Source of the DNA: Afipia sp. GAS231
Lineage (GTDB): Bacteria > Pseudomonadota > Alphaproteobacteria > Rhizobiales > Xanthobacteraceae
NCBI RefSeq assembly: GCF_900103365.1
Contig: NZ_LT629703.1
Span: forward strand, 372,001 to 436,000
Reading direction: 5' to 3'
DNA: 64,000 nt
Within the stretch, counting starts at the first letter, position 1; each line of letters opens with the position of its first letter. Shown here one piece after another: positions 55,447 through 64,000 of the stretch. A model generated the notes under the pieces. It was not told the DNA's origin. It was given only the letters and a program-made list of their open reading frames with translations, and made no database searches. A program made the position numbers and the translations under genes.

Positions 55447-56208
55447 ATGGCAAAATATAGGGGCTTCATCGATGACGATGGCAACGAGCGCGATTACAGC
55501 TCGAACGTCGGTGACGACCGGGGCGATGACCGGGGCGAACACCGGGGACGTGAAGATGGCAATGACGATCATTTCGTGCATCGGTTCGGCACGGTTGACG
55601 CCAACGCCATTGATCCGGCGCATCCCGGTCAGATGTATTTCGGAAACGGGAATTTCGCGACCGGCTACAACATCGCGGACAACGCGAAGGAGCACGTCGA
55701 GGTGGCGCTGAAAGTTCATCAGCGCGGGGGCGTCGTTGACGAGACGCCGACCTTCGATAGCCACGGAAACCCGACGTATACGGAAGCTGCGGGGCTCCAG
55801 ATCGCGACGCCGGGACACGAAAGGGCAAACTGGAATTTTGATTTCAGCGCGGACACGGCGCTCGGTGGTGGCAATCACACCTTGGATCAGTTCAACTTCA
55901 AGCTAACGATTGCCAACGGCACGCACACCGAGACGTTCGATCTGGCGAAGGGCAGCAGCCATCTCTGGATCAGCGAGCAAAATCCGAGCCACGTTTTTGG
56001 TGGGGATGACTTTAATCACCCGGCGACTCCCGGCGTCATGGGTTCGCAGGCGGAAAACTCGGTGAATTTGGCGTTCCATGCGTTCGACGATTTTGGTTCG
56101 CTTGCGACGCGCCTTGCTTCCGGCCAGCACTATGAGATTACGCTGCAAACATTCGAGCATCACGAGCAGATTGCGGCTGTGCATAACTCTGTTGTACTGA
56201 TGGCATAG
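55447..56208 (+). CDS. Hypothetical His/Asp-rich protein
   Basis: 253 residues from ATG 55447 with AGGAAGGA upstream. The first 45 residues are hydrophilic, with DDRGDDRGEHRGREDGNDDH. The remainder is beta-rich (MYFGNGNFATGYNIADN, WNFDFSADTALGGGNHTLDQ, FNFKLTIANGTHTETFDLA, HYEITLQTFEHHEQIAAVHN). No signal peptide or known domain was seen. Closed by a terminator. It lies in the accessory region before the ice-binding-like gene; export by type I secretion is possible but unsupported. Confidence 0.6.
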   Translation: MAKYRGFIDDDGNERDYSSNVGDDRGDDRGEHRGREDGNDDHFVHRFGTVDANAIDPAHPGQMYFGNGNFATGYNIADNAKEHVEVALKVHQRGGVVDETPTFDSHGNPTYTEAAGLQIATPGHERANWNFDFSADTALGGGNHTLDQFNFKLTIANGTHTETFDLAKGSSHLWISEQNPSHVFGGDDFNHPATPGVMGSQAENSVNLAFHAFDDFGSLATRLASGQHYEITLQTFEHHEQIAAVHNSVVLMA

Positions 56209-56226
56209 GGCAGGCGCCGATCAACG

Positions 56227-56250
56227 AAAGCCCGGCGTGAGCCGGGCTTT
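56227..56250 (+). terminator. Rho-independent terminator after the His/Asp-rich gene
   Basis: AAAGCCCGGC-GTGA-GCCGGGCTTT, a 10-bp stem with a 4-nt loop followed by CTTGTT, starts 18 nt after the stop codon. Confidence 0.85.
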
Positions 56251-56770
56251 CTTGTTGCGCCACGCGACGACATCCGACATCTACGGCAAGGTGCTGAAGA
56301 CCGATGTCGCCACGCGGTCGAGGAGCGCGCGCGGAAACTGCTCAAGGAACGGATGACGGTGCGCGGCAAGACCGGTGGCGACCCGGAAAGCGACCCGGCG
56401 TTAAGCTGGTCCCGAGAAAACGCGGGAGTGTGCGGCACTCTCTGTCACCGATGGATGCCTGTTACGGACGGTGAAGGAACTAGCTTGCGCTTTCGAGTTC
56501 CGGGGTCGCAGAAGCAATATTGCTCAGCGACCGGCATTTAATAGGGCCGATGACCACGACGAAACCATCGCCTCCTCGTCGCCGTGATCGGCGGCAAGCG
56601 CTACCCTGACGATTATAAGTGGTCTGATGTGCATTTCTGTATCTGACCCGCAACATTTTTTTTGTTCCTCAATTGGAACAGACGTTTTTATGCGTGGGCT
56701 TCCACCCCTTTGACTACTCTGCCTCTGAGCACCCGGTTGGTGAGTGACAAGCCGTTTGAGTGAGGCACCG
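56251..56770. other. Intergenic stretch before the ice-binding-like gene
   Basis: About 520 bp without a credible gene. A frame reading ERARKLLKERMTVRGKTGG (56321-56400) runs only to a stop and has no start or known relative, so it may be a worn gene fragment. The promoter of the downstream gene should lie within the last 150 bp, which are AT-richer (56640-56760). Confidence 0.45.
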
Positions 56771-58810
56771 ATGACGATGCTCCGTCTATTAAGGTCGCAT
56801 TCGCGATGCACCGAGTCTGACCGTGCCGTGGCCGATCCAGGTGGCAACGGTCATACGAGCAGGTTTTCGTTCGCCCCCGCGTGGGTGCGGACATCGTCGC
56901 AAAAGCGGGCCGGAGTTCGGGGCGCTGCGGCGGTGCTGGGCCTGATGGGAGCAACAGCCCTAACTTCTCCTAGCCATGCGCAGGCGCCGCCCCTTGGGAC
57001 AGCGGGGAGCTTCGGGGTCCTGGCTGGTACAACGGTCACCAACACAATTACCCCGACCGTGATCACTGGAAATGTCGGCGTCTCGCCGGGCAGCGCAGTC
57101 ACCGGTTTCCCCCCCGGAATTGTGGTGGGCGGCACGATACATGCGGGCGATGCAGTCGCACTGCAGGCTCAATCGGATAACACGATCGCCTACCTTAATC
57201 TGGCAGGCAGGCCTGTCACAGCAAACCTGACAGGTCAGGACCTGGGAGGCAAAACGCTTGTAGCGGGCGTGTACGGTTATACTTCGTCGGCTCAGTTGAC
57301 CGGGACCCTCACGCTTGATGGGCAAGGCAACCCTAATTCAGTCTTCATCATCAAAATCGCAAGCGGGCTGACCACCGCCAGCAATTCGCGGATTAATTTG
57401 ATCAACGGCGCTCAAGGCGGCAATGTGTTTTTTCAGGTTGGCGCGTCCGCGACACTCGGCACGACCACATCGTTCGTAGGAGACATCCTCGCGCTAACGA
57501 GCATCACGCTGAATACCAATGCTAGCATCGTCTGCGGTGCTGCTTTGGCACGAAACGGTCAGGTCGCGTTGGATAACAACACCATCACAATATGCCAGAC
57601 TGTTGCGGCCTCGGCTTCGAGCGTGTTGCCGTTCTCCGCCACGGGTAATCAACGCGCGGTCGCAAATTCCATTGACACCTTTGTCAGAAACGGCGGCGCG
57701 CTGCCGTCGGCATTCGCCAGCCTGCTCTCATTCCTGTCACCCAGCCAACTGCAAAGCGCATTCACGCAGCTTTCGGGAGAAGCCGGTACCGGCCCGGCGC
57801 AGGCAGGAACCCAGGCGATGAACTCATTCCTGTCGCTGGTGACCAATCCGTTCGCCGAAAACCGCCCATTCGCCCCGGACCGCCCCGTATCTCCGATATA
57901 CGTCAAGGCTGTCCCGCGCGCTGCCGCGTGGAACCCAGATCCGCGCCCTTGGGGCATTTGGGCTGCGGCCTATGGTGGGCAAACCAATGCAAACGGTGAC
58001 GCGTTGGGGGTTGGAAGCCACGACAGGTCGGTGAGCAACGTCGGCTTCGCCACCGGCCTCGACTATCGGGTCACGCCCTACACGGTGGCCGGCTTCGCGC
58101 TTTCGGGCGGGGGTACCCGCTATGGCTTGTCGGAAGGTCTAGGCAGCGGACGCAGCGACATGTTTCAGGCGGCCATCTACAGCTCGACGCGTGTCGATGC
58201 AGCCTATGTCTCTGCCGCAATCGCCTACGGCTTTCATCAGTTTAACACCGACCGGTTCGTGACCGTGGCGGGTACCGACCATCTCGCCGCCGATTTCGCC
58301 GCTAATGACATTGGTGGCCGGCTCGAAGGCGGATATCGCTTCGCCATTCCGAGTATGGGTTGGCAGGGTCAGTCCGGGCTCACTCCCTACGCAGCCGTGC
58401 AGGTGCAGAGCTTCCGAACGCCGTCCTACAGCGAAACCGCGCTCTCCGGCGCGTCGGTTTTCGCACTTTCCTACAACGCCAGGACGATCACCACCACCCG
58501 CACGGAGCTTGGCTCCTGGCTCGACTGGAGCATTCCGGTTGACTACGGCACCACACTGTCCCTGCGTGGCCGTGCCGCCTGGGCTCACGACGAATGGTCC
58601 TCGCCGAACATCACCGCCGGGTTCCAGGCGCTGCCTGGATCAATCTTCGTCGTGACCGGTGCAGCGCCGGCCACCGATTTGGCACTTGCGTCGGTTGGCG
58701 TGGAGATCGGGTTCAGGAACGGGTTTTCGGTCGGCGCGCGGTTCGACGGTGAATTCGCCGAGAACTCAACGAAATACTCCGGTATGGGCCGGCTGCGTTA
58801 TACTTGGTGA
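56771..58810 (+). CDS. Ice-binding (DUF3494) domain fused to an autotransporter beta-barrel
   Basis: 679 residues from ATG 56771. A long signal segment (to about residue 71, GAAAVLGLMGATALTSPSHA then QA), typical of autotransporters, precedes a DUF3494 domain (about 74-275): LGTAGSFGVLAGTTVTN, NVGVSPGSAVTGFPPG, NPNSVFIIKIASGLTT, NVFFQVGASATLGTTTSFVG and ALARNGQVALDNNTI. A linker (SFLSPSQLQSAFTQLSGEAG) of the kind before autotransporter barrels follows, and then the barrel (about 400-679), ending with the outer-membrane signature RLRYTW. The passenger would be displayed at the cell surface. DUF3494 proteins bind ice or act as adhesins. Confidence 0.85.
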   Translation: MTMLRLLRSHSRCTESDRAVADPGGNGHTSRFSFAPAWVRTSSQKRAGVRGAAAVLGLMGATALTSPSHAQAPPLGTAGSFGVLAGTTVTNTITPTVITGNVGVSPGSAVTGFPPGIVVGGTIHAGDAVALQAQSDNTIAYLNLAGRPVTANLTGQDLGGKTLVAGVYGYTSSAQLTGTLTLDGQGNPNSVFIIKIASGLTTASNSRINLINGAQGGNVFFQVGASATLGTTTSFVGDILALTSITLNTNASIVCGAALARNGQVALDNNTITICQTVAASASSVLPFSATGNQRAVANSIDTFVRNGGALPSAFASLLSFLSPSQLQSAFTQLSGEAGTGPAQAGTQAMNSFLSLVTNPFAENRPFAPDRPVSPIYVKAVPRAAAWNPDPRPWGIWAAAYGGQTNANGDALGVGSHDRSVSNVGFATGLDYRVTPYTVAGFALSGGGTRYGLSEGLGSGRSDMFQAAIYSSTRVDAAYVSAAIAYGFHQFNTDRFVTVAGTDHLAADFAANDIGGRLEGGYRFAIPSMGWQGQSGLTPYAAVQVQSFRTPSYSETALSGASVFALSYNARTITTTRTELGSWLDWSIPVDYGTTLSLRGRAAWAHDEWSSPNITAGFQALPGSIFVVTGAAPATDLALASVGVEIGFRNGFSVGARFDGEFAENSTKYSGMGRLRYTW

Positions 58811-58967
58811 ATCAATCTCTACGGAGCATGAGTCCGTTGCTGGGGCACTTTTCGGACATGCCGCGATGTCCGACCCACGTCAGTTACTCGTGCTAGAGCG
58901 GATGTCGGCTGACCGCTCCAAATTTATAGGTTCGCGCTTTAAACACACTGTCGATAAAAAGAGCGAG

Positions 58968-59243
58968 TCACGCGGCGACACGATCTTCCTTGTCCGGCCC
59001 GCGCGAGACAATCTTGAGCGCATCGTCTGGCAACGGCCGCTGTAGAGCCTTCGCTTCGTCCCACGGCGCGCGCATCCAAACGTCGCGCTCTTCTTCTGTC
59101 GTGAGGATCACCGGCGTCGCATTGAGGTGGATCGGCTCAACGACAGCGTTCGGGACCGTCGTAAGGAATCCATAGACCAGATGCGGGCCTGGGATCGGCT
59201 TGGACTTGGTGCTCCGGTCGCCCTTGAACTCGGTCCAGATACC
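58968..59243 (-). pseudogene. SOS response-associated peptidase (SRAP/YedK) C-terminal fragment
   Basis: The minus strand encodes [19 protein letters not shown], then [41 protein letters not shown] and [14 protein letters not shown], the C-terminal half of SRAP proteins, which crosslink abasic sites via an N-terminal Cys2. The N-terminal half (MCNLYS start) is absent; upstream codons (from 59243) do not belong to the family. The fragment lacks the catalytic cysteine and is therefore inactive. Confidence 0.75.
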
Positions 59244-59475
59244 GGAGCGCTGCCTTCTCGGGATCGGCGTATGGTCGCTCGGTCGAGTATTCGGATCACC
59301 TGTTGCGACGGCAGACGCTCGCCGCGATCCCACATGACAGGCGCCGGTGCGCTGCCTGGGAGGGTGAACTGCTTGGAAATGGAGGGACTTTGGCGGGGAC
59401 TATTAGCCGGCATCACCCGGCATTTTCCCAAAATCGTTCTGATTTCGCACCCCAAGCCCGAGTGCCAAGAATGCA

Positions 59476-59501
59476 AAAAGCCCCGTATTACCGGGGCTTT
59501 T
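59476..59501 (-). terminator. Terminator downstream of tRNA-Pro
   Basis: AAAAGCCCCG-TATTAC-CGGGGCTTTT is a 10-bp inverted repeat starting 3 nt after the tRNA 3' end on the minus strand, with A and T tracts on both sides, so it could terminate both strands. Confidence 0.85.
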
Positions 59502-59503
59502 AT

Positions 59504-59581
59504 TGGTCGGAGCGAGAGGATTTGAACCTCCGACCCCTAGTCTCCCAGACTAGTGCGCTAACCGGGCTGCGCCACGCTCCG
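59504..59581 (-). tRNA. tRNA-Pro (anticodon GGG)
   Basis: On the minus strand the acceptor stem CGGAGCG/CGCTCCG is followed by A and an encoded CCA. The anticodon stem CTAGT/ACTAG encloses CTGGGAG, giving anticodon GGG (proline). The T loop reads TTCAAAT. The length is 78 nt. Its 3' end faces the accessory region at 54.5-59.4 kb. Confidence 0.95.
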
Positions 59582-59671
59582 ATGCCGTTCCATTAGCTGC
59601 GATCAGGCCCCGGCGCAAGGCGCGCGAACGGCCTCTTTCGGCCCTACGGCAGGCCAGTTCCGCCCCTCCGC

Positions 59672-60241
59672 TCAACCGTCCTTCAGCGCGTTATCCAGCA
59701 ATTGCCGGCAGGCCAGCAGATCCTGCAGCACGCGTTCGAGGCGCTCGCGGTCGGCGCCCTCGACCGGCCCTGGGGCCGGCCTGCTCTTGACGAACGACGG
59801 CACCAGAATGCCGTCCTCGTCGGTATCGGCGAAGCGATAATCGATCTCTTTGGATTCTTCGGTCTCGTAGTCGTCGTCATCGGTATCGACGAGCGGGATC
59901 TCGTTTTCGTCGGGTTCCTGCAGGCTGAGGCCGATCGCCTCCTCGACCGCGCCGAACGAAACGGCGGAGGTCTGGTCGGCGAGGCCCTGCACCGATTTGA
60001 TGCCGTGCTCTTTCAGGATCCGCTGCACGCCGCGGATCGTATAGCCCTCGCCGTAGAGCAGGCGGCGGATGCCCTTGAGCAGGTCGACGTCGTCGGGCCG
60101 GTAATAACGCCGGCCGCCGCTGCGCTTCATCGGTTTGATCTGGGCGAACCGCGTCTCCCAAAACCGCAGCACATGCTGGGGAATGTCGAGCTCGTCAGCG
60201 ACCTCGCTGATGGTACGGAACGCATCCGGCGCCTTGTCCAA
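59672..60241 (-). CDS. MerR-family transcriptional regulator
   Basis: 189 residues. The winged helix is clear: [33 protein letters not shown] and [35 protein letters not shown]. The C-terminal part is acidic and has no metal-binding cysteines, unlike MerR or ZntR. It lies 40 nt downstream of ihfA on the same strand, the normal place for this gene in rhizobia. Its target is unknown. Confidence 0.92.
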   Translation of the reverse strand: MDKAPDAFRTISEVADELDIPQHVLRFWETRFAQIKPMKRSGGRRYYRPDDVDLLKGIRRLLYGEGYTIRGVQRILKEHGIKSVQGLADQTSAVSFGAVEEAIGLSLQEPDENEIPLVDTDDDDYETEESKEIDYRFADTDEDGILVPSFVKSRPAPGPVEGADRERLERVLQDLLACRQLLDNALKDG

Positions 60242-60281
60242 ATGCTCGCTCCTCTCAGCTCATGAGTTCGAGGGATAAGTT

Positions 60282-60614
60282 CTAGTCGTCCTTGCCGTCG
60301 CCATTGGCAACCGCATGGCCGTTGATCCGCTGCTTCAATATCGCCGACGGCTTGAACACCATGACGCGACGTGGCGAGATCGGCACTTCCGTGCCGGTCT
60401 TCGGGTTACGTCCGATACGCTGACCCTTCTTGCGCACCATGAAGGAACCGAACGACGACAGCTTCACCGTCTCGCCTTTTTCGAGGCAATCGGTGATCTC
60501 TTTCAAAACGAGTTCGACGAACGCAGACGATTCCGTTCGCGACAAGCCCACCTTCTGGTAGACCGCCTCGCACAGATCGACGCGCGTAACTGTTTTTCCT
60601 GTCCCGGTGGTCAT
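60282..60614 (-). CDS. ihfA: Integration host factor subunit alpha
   Basis: 110 residues from ATG 60614 (AAGGCG upstream). It shows [52 protein letters not shown] and [16 protein letters not shown], the DNA-bending beta arm and body of IHF/HU with the RNPKTG tip. It makes a heterodimer with IHF-beta, encoded elsewhere. Five upstream residues (from ATG 60629) are considered non-coding. Confidence 0.95.
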   Translation of the reverse strand: MTTGTGKTVTRVDLCEAVYQKVGLSRTESSAFVELVLKEITDCLEKGETVKLSSFGSFMVRKKGQRIGRNPKTGTEVPISPRRVMVFKPSAILKQRINGHAVANGDGKDD

Positions 60615-60653
60615 CGCCTTGCCCCGCACTCTCGGCGAACAATTTATATACTG

Positions 60654-60682
60654 AAATTATGAGGTTAGCACGCAATGGTCAA
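60654..60682 (-). promoter_or_regulatory. Housekeeping promoter of ihfA-merR
   Basis: On the minus strand TTGACC (60682-60677) and TAATTT (60659-60654) are separated by 17 bp, an acceptable sigma-70-type match. The start of transcription would be about 35 nt before ihfA. Confidence 0.6.
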
Positions 60683-60745
60683 CAGCGACCATCATGCACA
60701 CGCATGAAAACACGAAACAAATTTGATCGATATTTTACGCCGGAC

Positions 60746-61735
60746 TCACCAGCGGACGAGCGCGGAACCCCAGGTGAAGCCGCCGCCCATCGCTTCGAAC
60801 AGCACCAGATCGCCTTTCTTGACGCGTCCGTCCTTCACGGCGACCGACAGCGCCAGCGGGATCGAGGCCGCTGACGTGTTGCCATGCAGGTCGACCGTCA
60901 GCACCACTTTCTGCGGCGCAATATGAAGCTTGTGCGCTGAAGCATCGATGATTCGCTTGTTGGCCTGATGCGGCACGAACCAGTCGATGTCGTCGGCGGT
61001 GACGCCGGTGGCTTGAAAGGCGTCCACGATCACGTCGGTGATCATGCCGACCGCGTGCTTGAACACCTCGCGGCCTTCCATCCGAAGATAACCCACGGTC
61101 TGGGTCGAGGAAGGACCGCCATCGACGAACAGCTTGGCCTTGTGGCGGCCGTCGGAGCGCAGATGCGTGGTCAATATGCCGCGGTCGGAAGTCTGGCCGG
61201 GCTGGCCTTCAGCCAAATCTTGAGCCTCGAGCACGACAGCTCCGGCACCGTCGCCGAACAGCACGCAGGTGCCGCGATCGCTCCAATCGAGGATGCGCGA
61301 AAATGTTTCGGCGCCGATCACCAGCGCGCGCTTGTAGGCGCCGCAGCGCAGGAAGTTGTCGGCGGTGGCGAGCGCAAACACGAAACCGGAGCAGACCGCC
61401 TGCAGGTCGAAGGCCGCGCCGTGGTTGATGCCGAGCCCGTGCTGCACTGCGACGGCGGTGGCCGGGAAGGTGTTGTCCGGCGTCGAGGTCGCCAGCACGA
61501 TCAGGTCGATCGCCTGGGCATCGATCCCGGCATGTTCGAGCGCCGCACGCGCCGCGTTGATCGCCAGATGCGAGGTGAACTCGCCCTCGGCGGCGATGTG
61601 GCGCTGCTTGATGCCGGTGCGCTGTACGATCCACTCATCGGAGGTATCGATGCGGGCTGCCAGTTCGGCATTGGTCAGCACTTTCTGCGGCAGGTAAGAG
61701 CCGCAACCCAGCACGACCGAACGTTTGGAAATCAC
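60746..61735 (-). CDS. fabH: 3-oxoacyl-ACP synthase III (KAS III)
   Basis: A 329-residue condensing enzyme that starts fatty acid synthesis from acetyl-CoA and malonyl-ACP. The Cys-His-Asn triad is Cys115 ([12 protein letters not shown]), His in [12 protein letters not shown] and Asn in [11 protein letters not shown]. It overlaps the plsX stop by 4 nt and is 131 nt upstream of the ihfA promoter-side gap. Confidence 0.97.
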   Translation of the reverse strand: MISKRSVVLGCGSYLPQKVLTNAELAARIDTSDEWIVQRTGIKQRHIAAEGEFTSHLAINAARAALEHAGIDAQAIDLIVLATSTPDNTFPATAVAVQHGLGINHGAAFDLQAVCSGFVFALATADNFLRCGAYKRALVIGAETFSRILDWSDRGTCVLFGDGAGAVVLEAQDLAEGQPGQTSDRGILTTHLRSDGRHKAKLFVDGGPSSTQTVGYLRMEGREVFKHAVGMITDVIVDAFQATGVTADDIDWFVPHQANKRIIDASAHKLHIAPQKVVLTVDLHGNTSAASIPLALSVAVKDGRVKKGDLVLFEAMGGGFTWGSALVRW

Positions 61736-62793
61736 GAGATAGCCTCCTGCGCGGTCTGCGCCTGAGCCAGCACACTGCCGTCGCGATTGAGCATCTGATT
61801 GATCTTGGTGAGGAGATCGCAGCGGACCATCTCATAGCCAACATCGACGGCGTAGGCAAAGCCTTCGGCGTTGATTCCGCCATGGCTCTTGACCACGACG
61901 CCCTTGAGGCCGAGCAGCACGCCGCCATTGGACTTGTTGGGATCGAGCTTGTCGCGCAGCGCCTTGAAGGCCTTGCGGGCGAACAGATAGCCGATCCGGG
62001 ACATCAGGCTGGCCGACATGGCCTGGCGCAGGAAATCCGCCATCTGACGTGCGGTCCCTTCGGCGGCCTTCAGCGCAATGTTGCCGCTGAAACCTTCCGA
62101 AACGATCACGTCCGCCGCGCCTCCGCCGATGCCGTCGCCCTCGACGAAACCGATATAGTCGAGCTCGGGCAGATTCATCGCGCGCAACTGTTCCGCCGCT
62201 TTACGAATCTCTTCGCCGCCTTTGACTTCCTCGACCCCGATATTGAGCAGCCCGACGGTAGGGCGGGGCTTGCCGAACAGCACGCTCGCCATGGCGCTGC
62301 CCATCACCGCCAGCGCCACCAGGTGATGATGGTCGCCGCCGATGCTGGCGCCGAGATCAAGCACGACCGAATCGCCGCGTGCCGTCGGCCACACGCCGGC
62401 AATGGCCGGACGATCGATCCCCGGCATCGTGTGCAGGTGGAAGCGCGCCATCGCCATCAGCGCGCCGGTATTGCCAGCGGAAACCGCGACATGGGCTTCG
62501 CCTTTCTTCACGGCGTCGATCGCAAGCCACATCGACGAGTTCTTGCGGCCCCGCCGCAACGCCTGGCTCGGCTTGTCGTGCATGGCGACGGTCACGTCGG
62601 TATGGGTCACGCGCGAGGCTGCCTTGAGCGCCGGATAGTTCGCGAGCTGCGCTTCGATCAGCGCGCTATCGCCATAAAGCAGAAATTCGGCATCGGGATG
62701 CCGCTTCAACGAGATCGCGGCGCCGGGAATGACGACCGATGCGCCGACATCGCCACCCATGGCGTCAAGCGCGATTCGAACCTTTTGAGGCAT
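61732..62793 (-). CDS. plsX: Phosphate acyltransferase PlsX
   Basis: 353 residues converting acyl-ACP to acyl phosphate for phospholipid synthesis at the membrane surface. It has [47 protein letters not shown]-type [12 protein letters not shown] and [17 protein letters not shown], all typical of PlsX. It sits between DUF177 and fabH, as in most alphaproteobacteria. Confidence 0.97.
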   Translation of the reverse strand: MPQKVRIALDAMGGDVGASVVIPGAAISLKRHPDAEFLLYGDSALIEAQLANYPALKAASRVTHTDVTVAMHDKPSQALRRGRKNSSMWLAIDAVKKGEAHVAVSAGNTGALMAMARFHLHTMPGIDRPAIAGVWPTARGDSVVLDLGASIGGDHHHLVALAVMGSAMASVLFGKPRPTVGLLNIGVEEVKGGEEIRKAAEQLRAMNLPELDYIGFVEGDGIGGGAADVIVSEGFSGNIALKAAEGTARQMADFLRQAMSASLMSRIGYLFARKAFKALRDKLDPNKSNGGVLLGLKGVVVKSHGGINAEGFAYAVDVGYEMVRCDLLTKINQMLNRDGSVLAQAQTAQEAIS

Positions 62794-63095
62794 GAACGTC
62801 CCGGAAACCTGATCTCTTGCGGCCCTCGTCGAGCCCGGCCGCGCACTGGAAAAGGCACCGCCAGAGCGGTGCTCGGCAAGGCGCTACACAGCGCCTCCGC
62901 CGGGCCGCGACAATAGCGTTTCCCCATCCCGACACAACCTCTTGACCACCGTCTTTTGGCAAACGGAACCAGTGCGCCCCGGATTCGGAACCGAGGTTTA
63001 AGTCAATATAACTCAATAGCTTGCGTTATATTCCTCGTCAAACAAGGCAACCACCTCAACCGGAATGTGCCCCGACCGTCCCCTTAAACGGCCCG
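62794..63095. other. Gap between plsX and DUF177 genes
   Basis: About 300 bp without a recognised gene. A short AT-rich patch (62999-63040) may hold the plsX promoter on the minus strand, but no clear -35/-10 pair was found. In many relatives rpmF lies near here; no L32 reading frame is present. Confidence 0.5.
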
Positions 63096-63698
63096 TCACT
63101 TGTCTTTGGGCTGCTTTTTGCCGGGTTTTTTCGGCTCGACCTTGAGCGCCTTCAAGGCTGCAAACGGGTGATCCTCGGGATCGGCGGCCTCAACCACCGG
63201 TTCGAAAACCGCGTCGGGTTTGCGCGGATAGGGATTCACCGCCAGATACAGCGCGTCGGTAGCAACCCTGCCGAGATCGATGACCCCGTTCTCGATTGCC
63301 TCCAGCGGGTCCGGCGTGTCCCCGTCGCTATGCTCGGCCTCATCGATCAGCGCGGCCATTTCAGGGATCTGGTCCGGCGGCGCGAAGGTCACATCGACCA
63401 CCTCGTCGATGTCGCTTTCCATCGGCTCAAGCGTCACCACGCAGTTCTGCCCGATCCGCGCCCGCACACGGCCCGTGACCTGGTAGCGGCCGCCGCTCTT
63501 TGGCGTCACATCGAACGAGGCCTGCGCCGAAAGCACCTCGCGCAAGTCGCCGACATCAGCGATCGCATGGCGGACGGCTTCGGCGGCCTGAAGGTCGCGA
63601 TGCAGTCCCGTGTCCGGGATTTGCGCGGTCGCCACGGGGACGCGCCAAGGATCCGGCTTCAGCGGGTCGGGCTTCTCTGTGATGCCACTCTTGCTCAT
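63096..63698 (-). CDS. DUF177 (YceD) family protein
   Basis: 200 residues with the YceD pattern: PWRVPVATAQIPDTGLHRDL, then VTGRVRARIGQNCVVTLEPMESDIDEVVDVTF, and the conserved DPLEAIENGVIDLGRVATDALYLAVNPYPRKP. A single cysteine remains of the usual CxRCL motif (NCVVTLEP). The C-terminus is Lys-rich. DUF177 proteins are linked to 23S rRNA/ribosome maturation and fatty acid genes. It overlaps the upstream chaperone gene by 4 nt. Confidence 0.9.
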   Translation of the reverse strand: MSKSGITEKPDPLKPDPWRVPVATAQIPDTGLHRDLQAAEAVRHAIADVGDLREVLSAQASFDVTPKSGGRYQVTGRVRARIGQNCVVTLEPMESDIDEVVDVTFAPPDQIPEMAALIDEAEHSDGDTPDPLEAIENGVIDLGRVATDALYLAVNPYPRKPDAVFEPVVEAADPEDHPFAALKALKVEPKKPGKKQPKDK

Positions 63699-64000
63699 TG
63701 CGTCAGGTCCACATTGTCAGGCACAGGAAACTTCGCCGAACCGCTCAACAGCGCCGTATCGTCGAGACCGTCCAGGCCGGCGATGGCCGCCTCGGCATAG
63801 GCGGCGAGCCGGCCGGCCTTTTCGATGTGTTCGCCGTTCAGGATATTCTTACACAGCGCCTGCGCCAGCGCCTCACGGCCCCCGGCCAATGCGAGATCAT
63901 AGGCTGCGGTCCGGCCGTAAAAGGCCTCCCCGAAGGCCTGCATCTTCTTTGGTACGGTGAGGTCGCCGACCCCCATTTCGCGCAGATTATCGTCCATATC
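63695..64000 (-). CDS. Ubiquinol-cytochrome c chaperone (CBP3/UQCC1 family), partial
   Basis: The last 101 codons of a gene that continues past the right edge: (D)MDDNLREMGVGDLTVPKKM, AFYGRTAAYDLALAG and the C-terminal helix NGEHIEKAGRLAAYAEAAIAGL. This is the C-terminal half of the CBP3/UQCC1 family that assists cytochrome bc1 assembly. The stop overlaps the DUF177 start by 4 nt. Confidence 0.85.
   Translation of the reverse strand, partial: DMDDNLREMGVGDLTVPKKMQAFGEAFYGRTAAYDLALAGGREALAQALCKNILNGEHIEKAGRLAAYAEAAIAGLDGLDDTALLSGSAKFPVPDNVDLTQ

Noticed and set aside
59504..59581. Attachment-site duplication of the tRNA-Pro 3' end
   Set aside because: No second copy of the tRNA 3' sequence was found between 54 and 59.4 kb, so island borders are not asserted.

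Overview
The window is a GC-rich chromosomal segment from an alphaproteobacterium, most likely Bradyrhizobium or a close relative in the Nitrobacteraceae. The reasons are the glnB-glnA pair behind a sigma-54 type promoter, the nadQ-nadABC arrangement, the merR-ihfA-fabH-plsX-DUF177 block, a GcrA-family protein, many two-component and Crp/Fnr regulators, and rhizobial-type intergenic palindromic repeats. The species is inferred; no rRNA or other marker is present.

Layout. 1-5.7 kb: start of tig, tRNA-Leu(TAG), a copper-oxidase-like Tat protein, the NAD(P)HX repair enzyme, then glnB and glnA. 5.7-8.9 kb: a signalling insert (response regulator, histidine kinase, Crp/Fnr regulator, one small basic protein) bracketed by two copies of the last 39 bp of glnA plus its terminator. 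9-13.3 kb: a catabolic cluster (TIM-barrel epimerase, MHS-type transporter, phytanoyl-CoA dioxygenase-like enzyme) divergent from a LacI regulator, with paired operator-like sites between them. 13.5-23.4 kb: mixed regulators and enzymes (hybrid kinase, iron-type binding protein, PuuD-like amidase, AI-2E exporter-family protein, MoaF-like protein, diguanylate cyclase). 23.6-28.2 kb: rplM-rpsI, thioesterase, enoyl-CoA hydratase, CoA-binding protein and metY. 28.4-33.4 kb: the NAD de novo operon nadA-nadB-nadC with its regulator nadQ just upstream and two NadQ-like operators in between. 33.4-34.8 kb: ctaA and a DUF2842 protein. 34.8-44 kb: an exopolysaccharide cluster (deacetylase, GNAT-fold protein, Wzc/ExoP-like chain-length protein, glycosyltransferase, polyprenyl sugar phosphotransferase, Wzy-like polymerase/ligase). 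44-54.2 kb: a MarR regulator with divergent FAD monooxygenase, a saccharopine-dehydrogenase-like reductase, DUF169, YdcF, formamidase, acyl-CoA synthetase, GrlR-like protein, GcrA paralog and SDR.

54.3-59.6 kb looks like accessory DNA next to tRNA-Pro(GGG). It holds a 42-residue membrane protein behind a general-stress type promoter, a lipoprotein, a frameshifted dapA-family remnant, an unknown His/Asp-rich protein, a large protein joining an ice-binding (DUF3494) domain to an autotransporter barrel, and a fragment of an SRAP/YedK gene. From 59.6 kb to the end is a conserved core block: merR, ihfA, fabH, plsX, DUF177 and the start-truncated cytochrome bc1 assembly chaperone.

The most notable items are the duplicated glnA 3' end flanking the 3.2-kb signalling insert, the ice-binding/autotransporter fusion, a pair of structured intergenic repeats whose inner stem differs in sequence but not in pairing, and the small stress-type membrane protein. 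No CRISPR array, intact transposase, integrase or recognisable defence system was seen.
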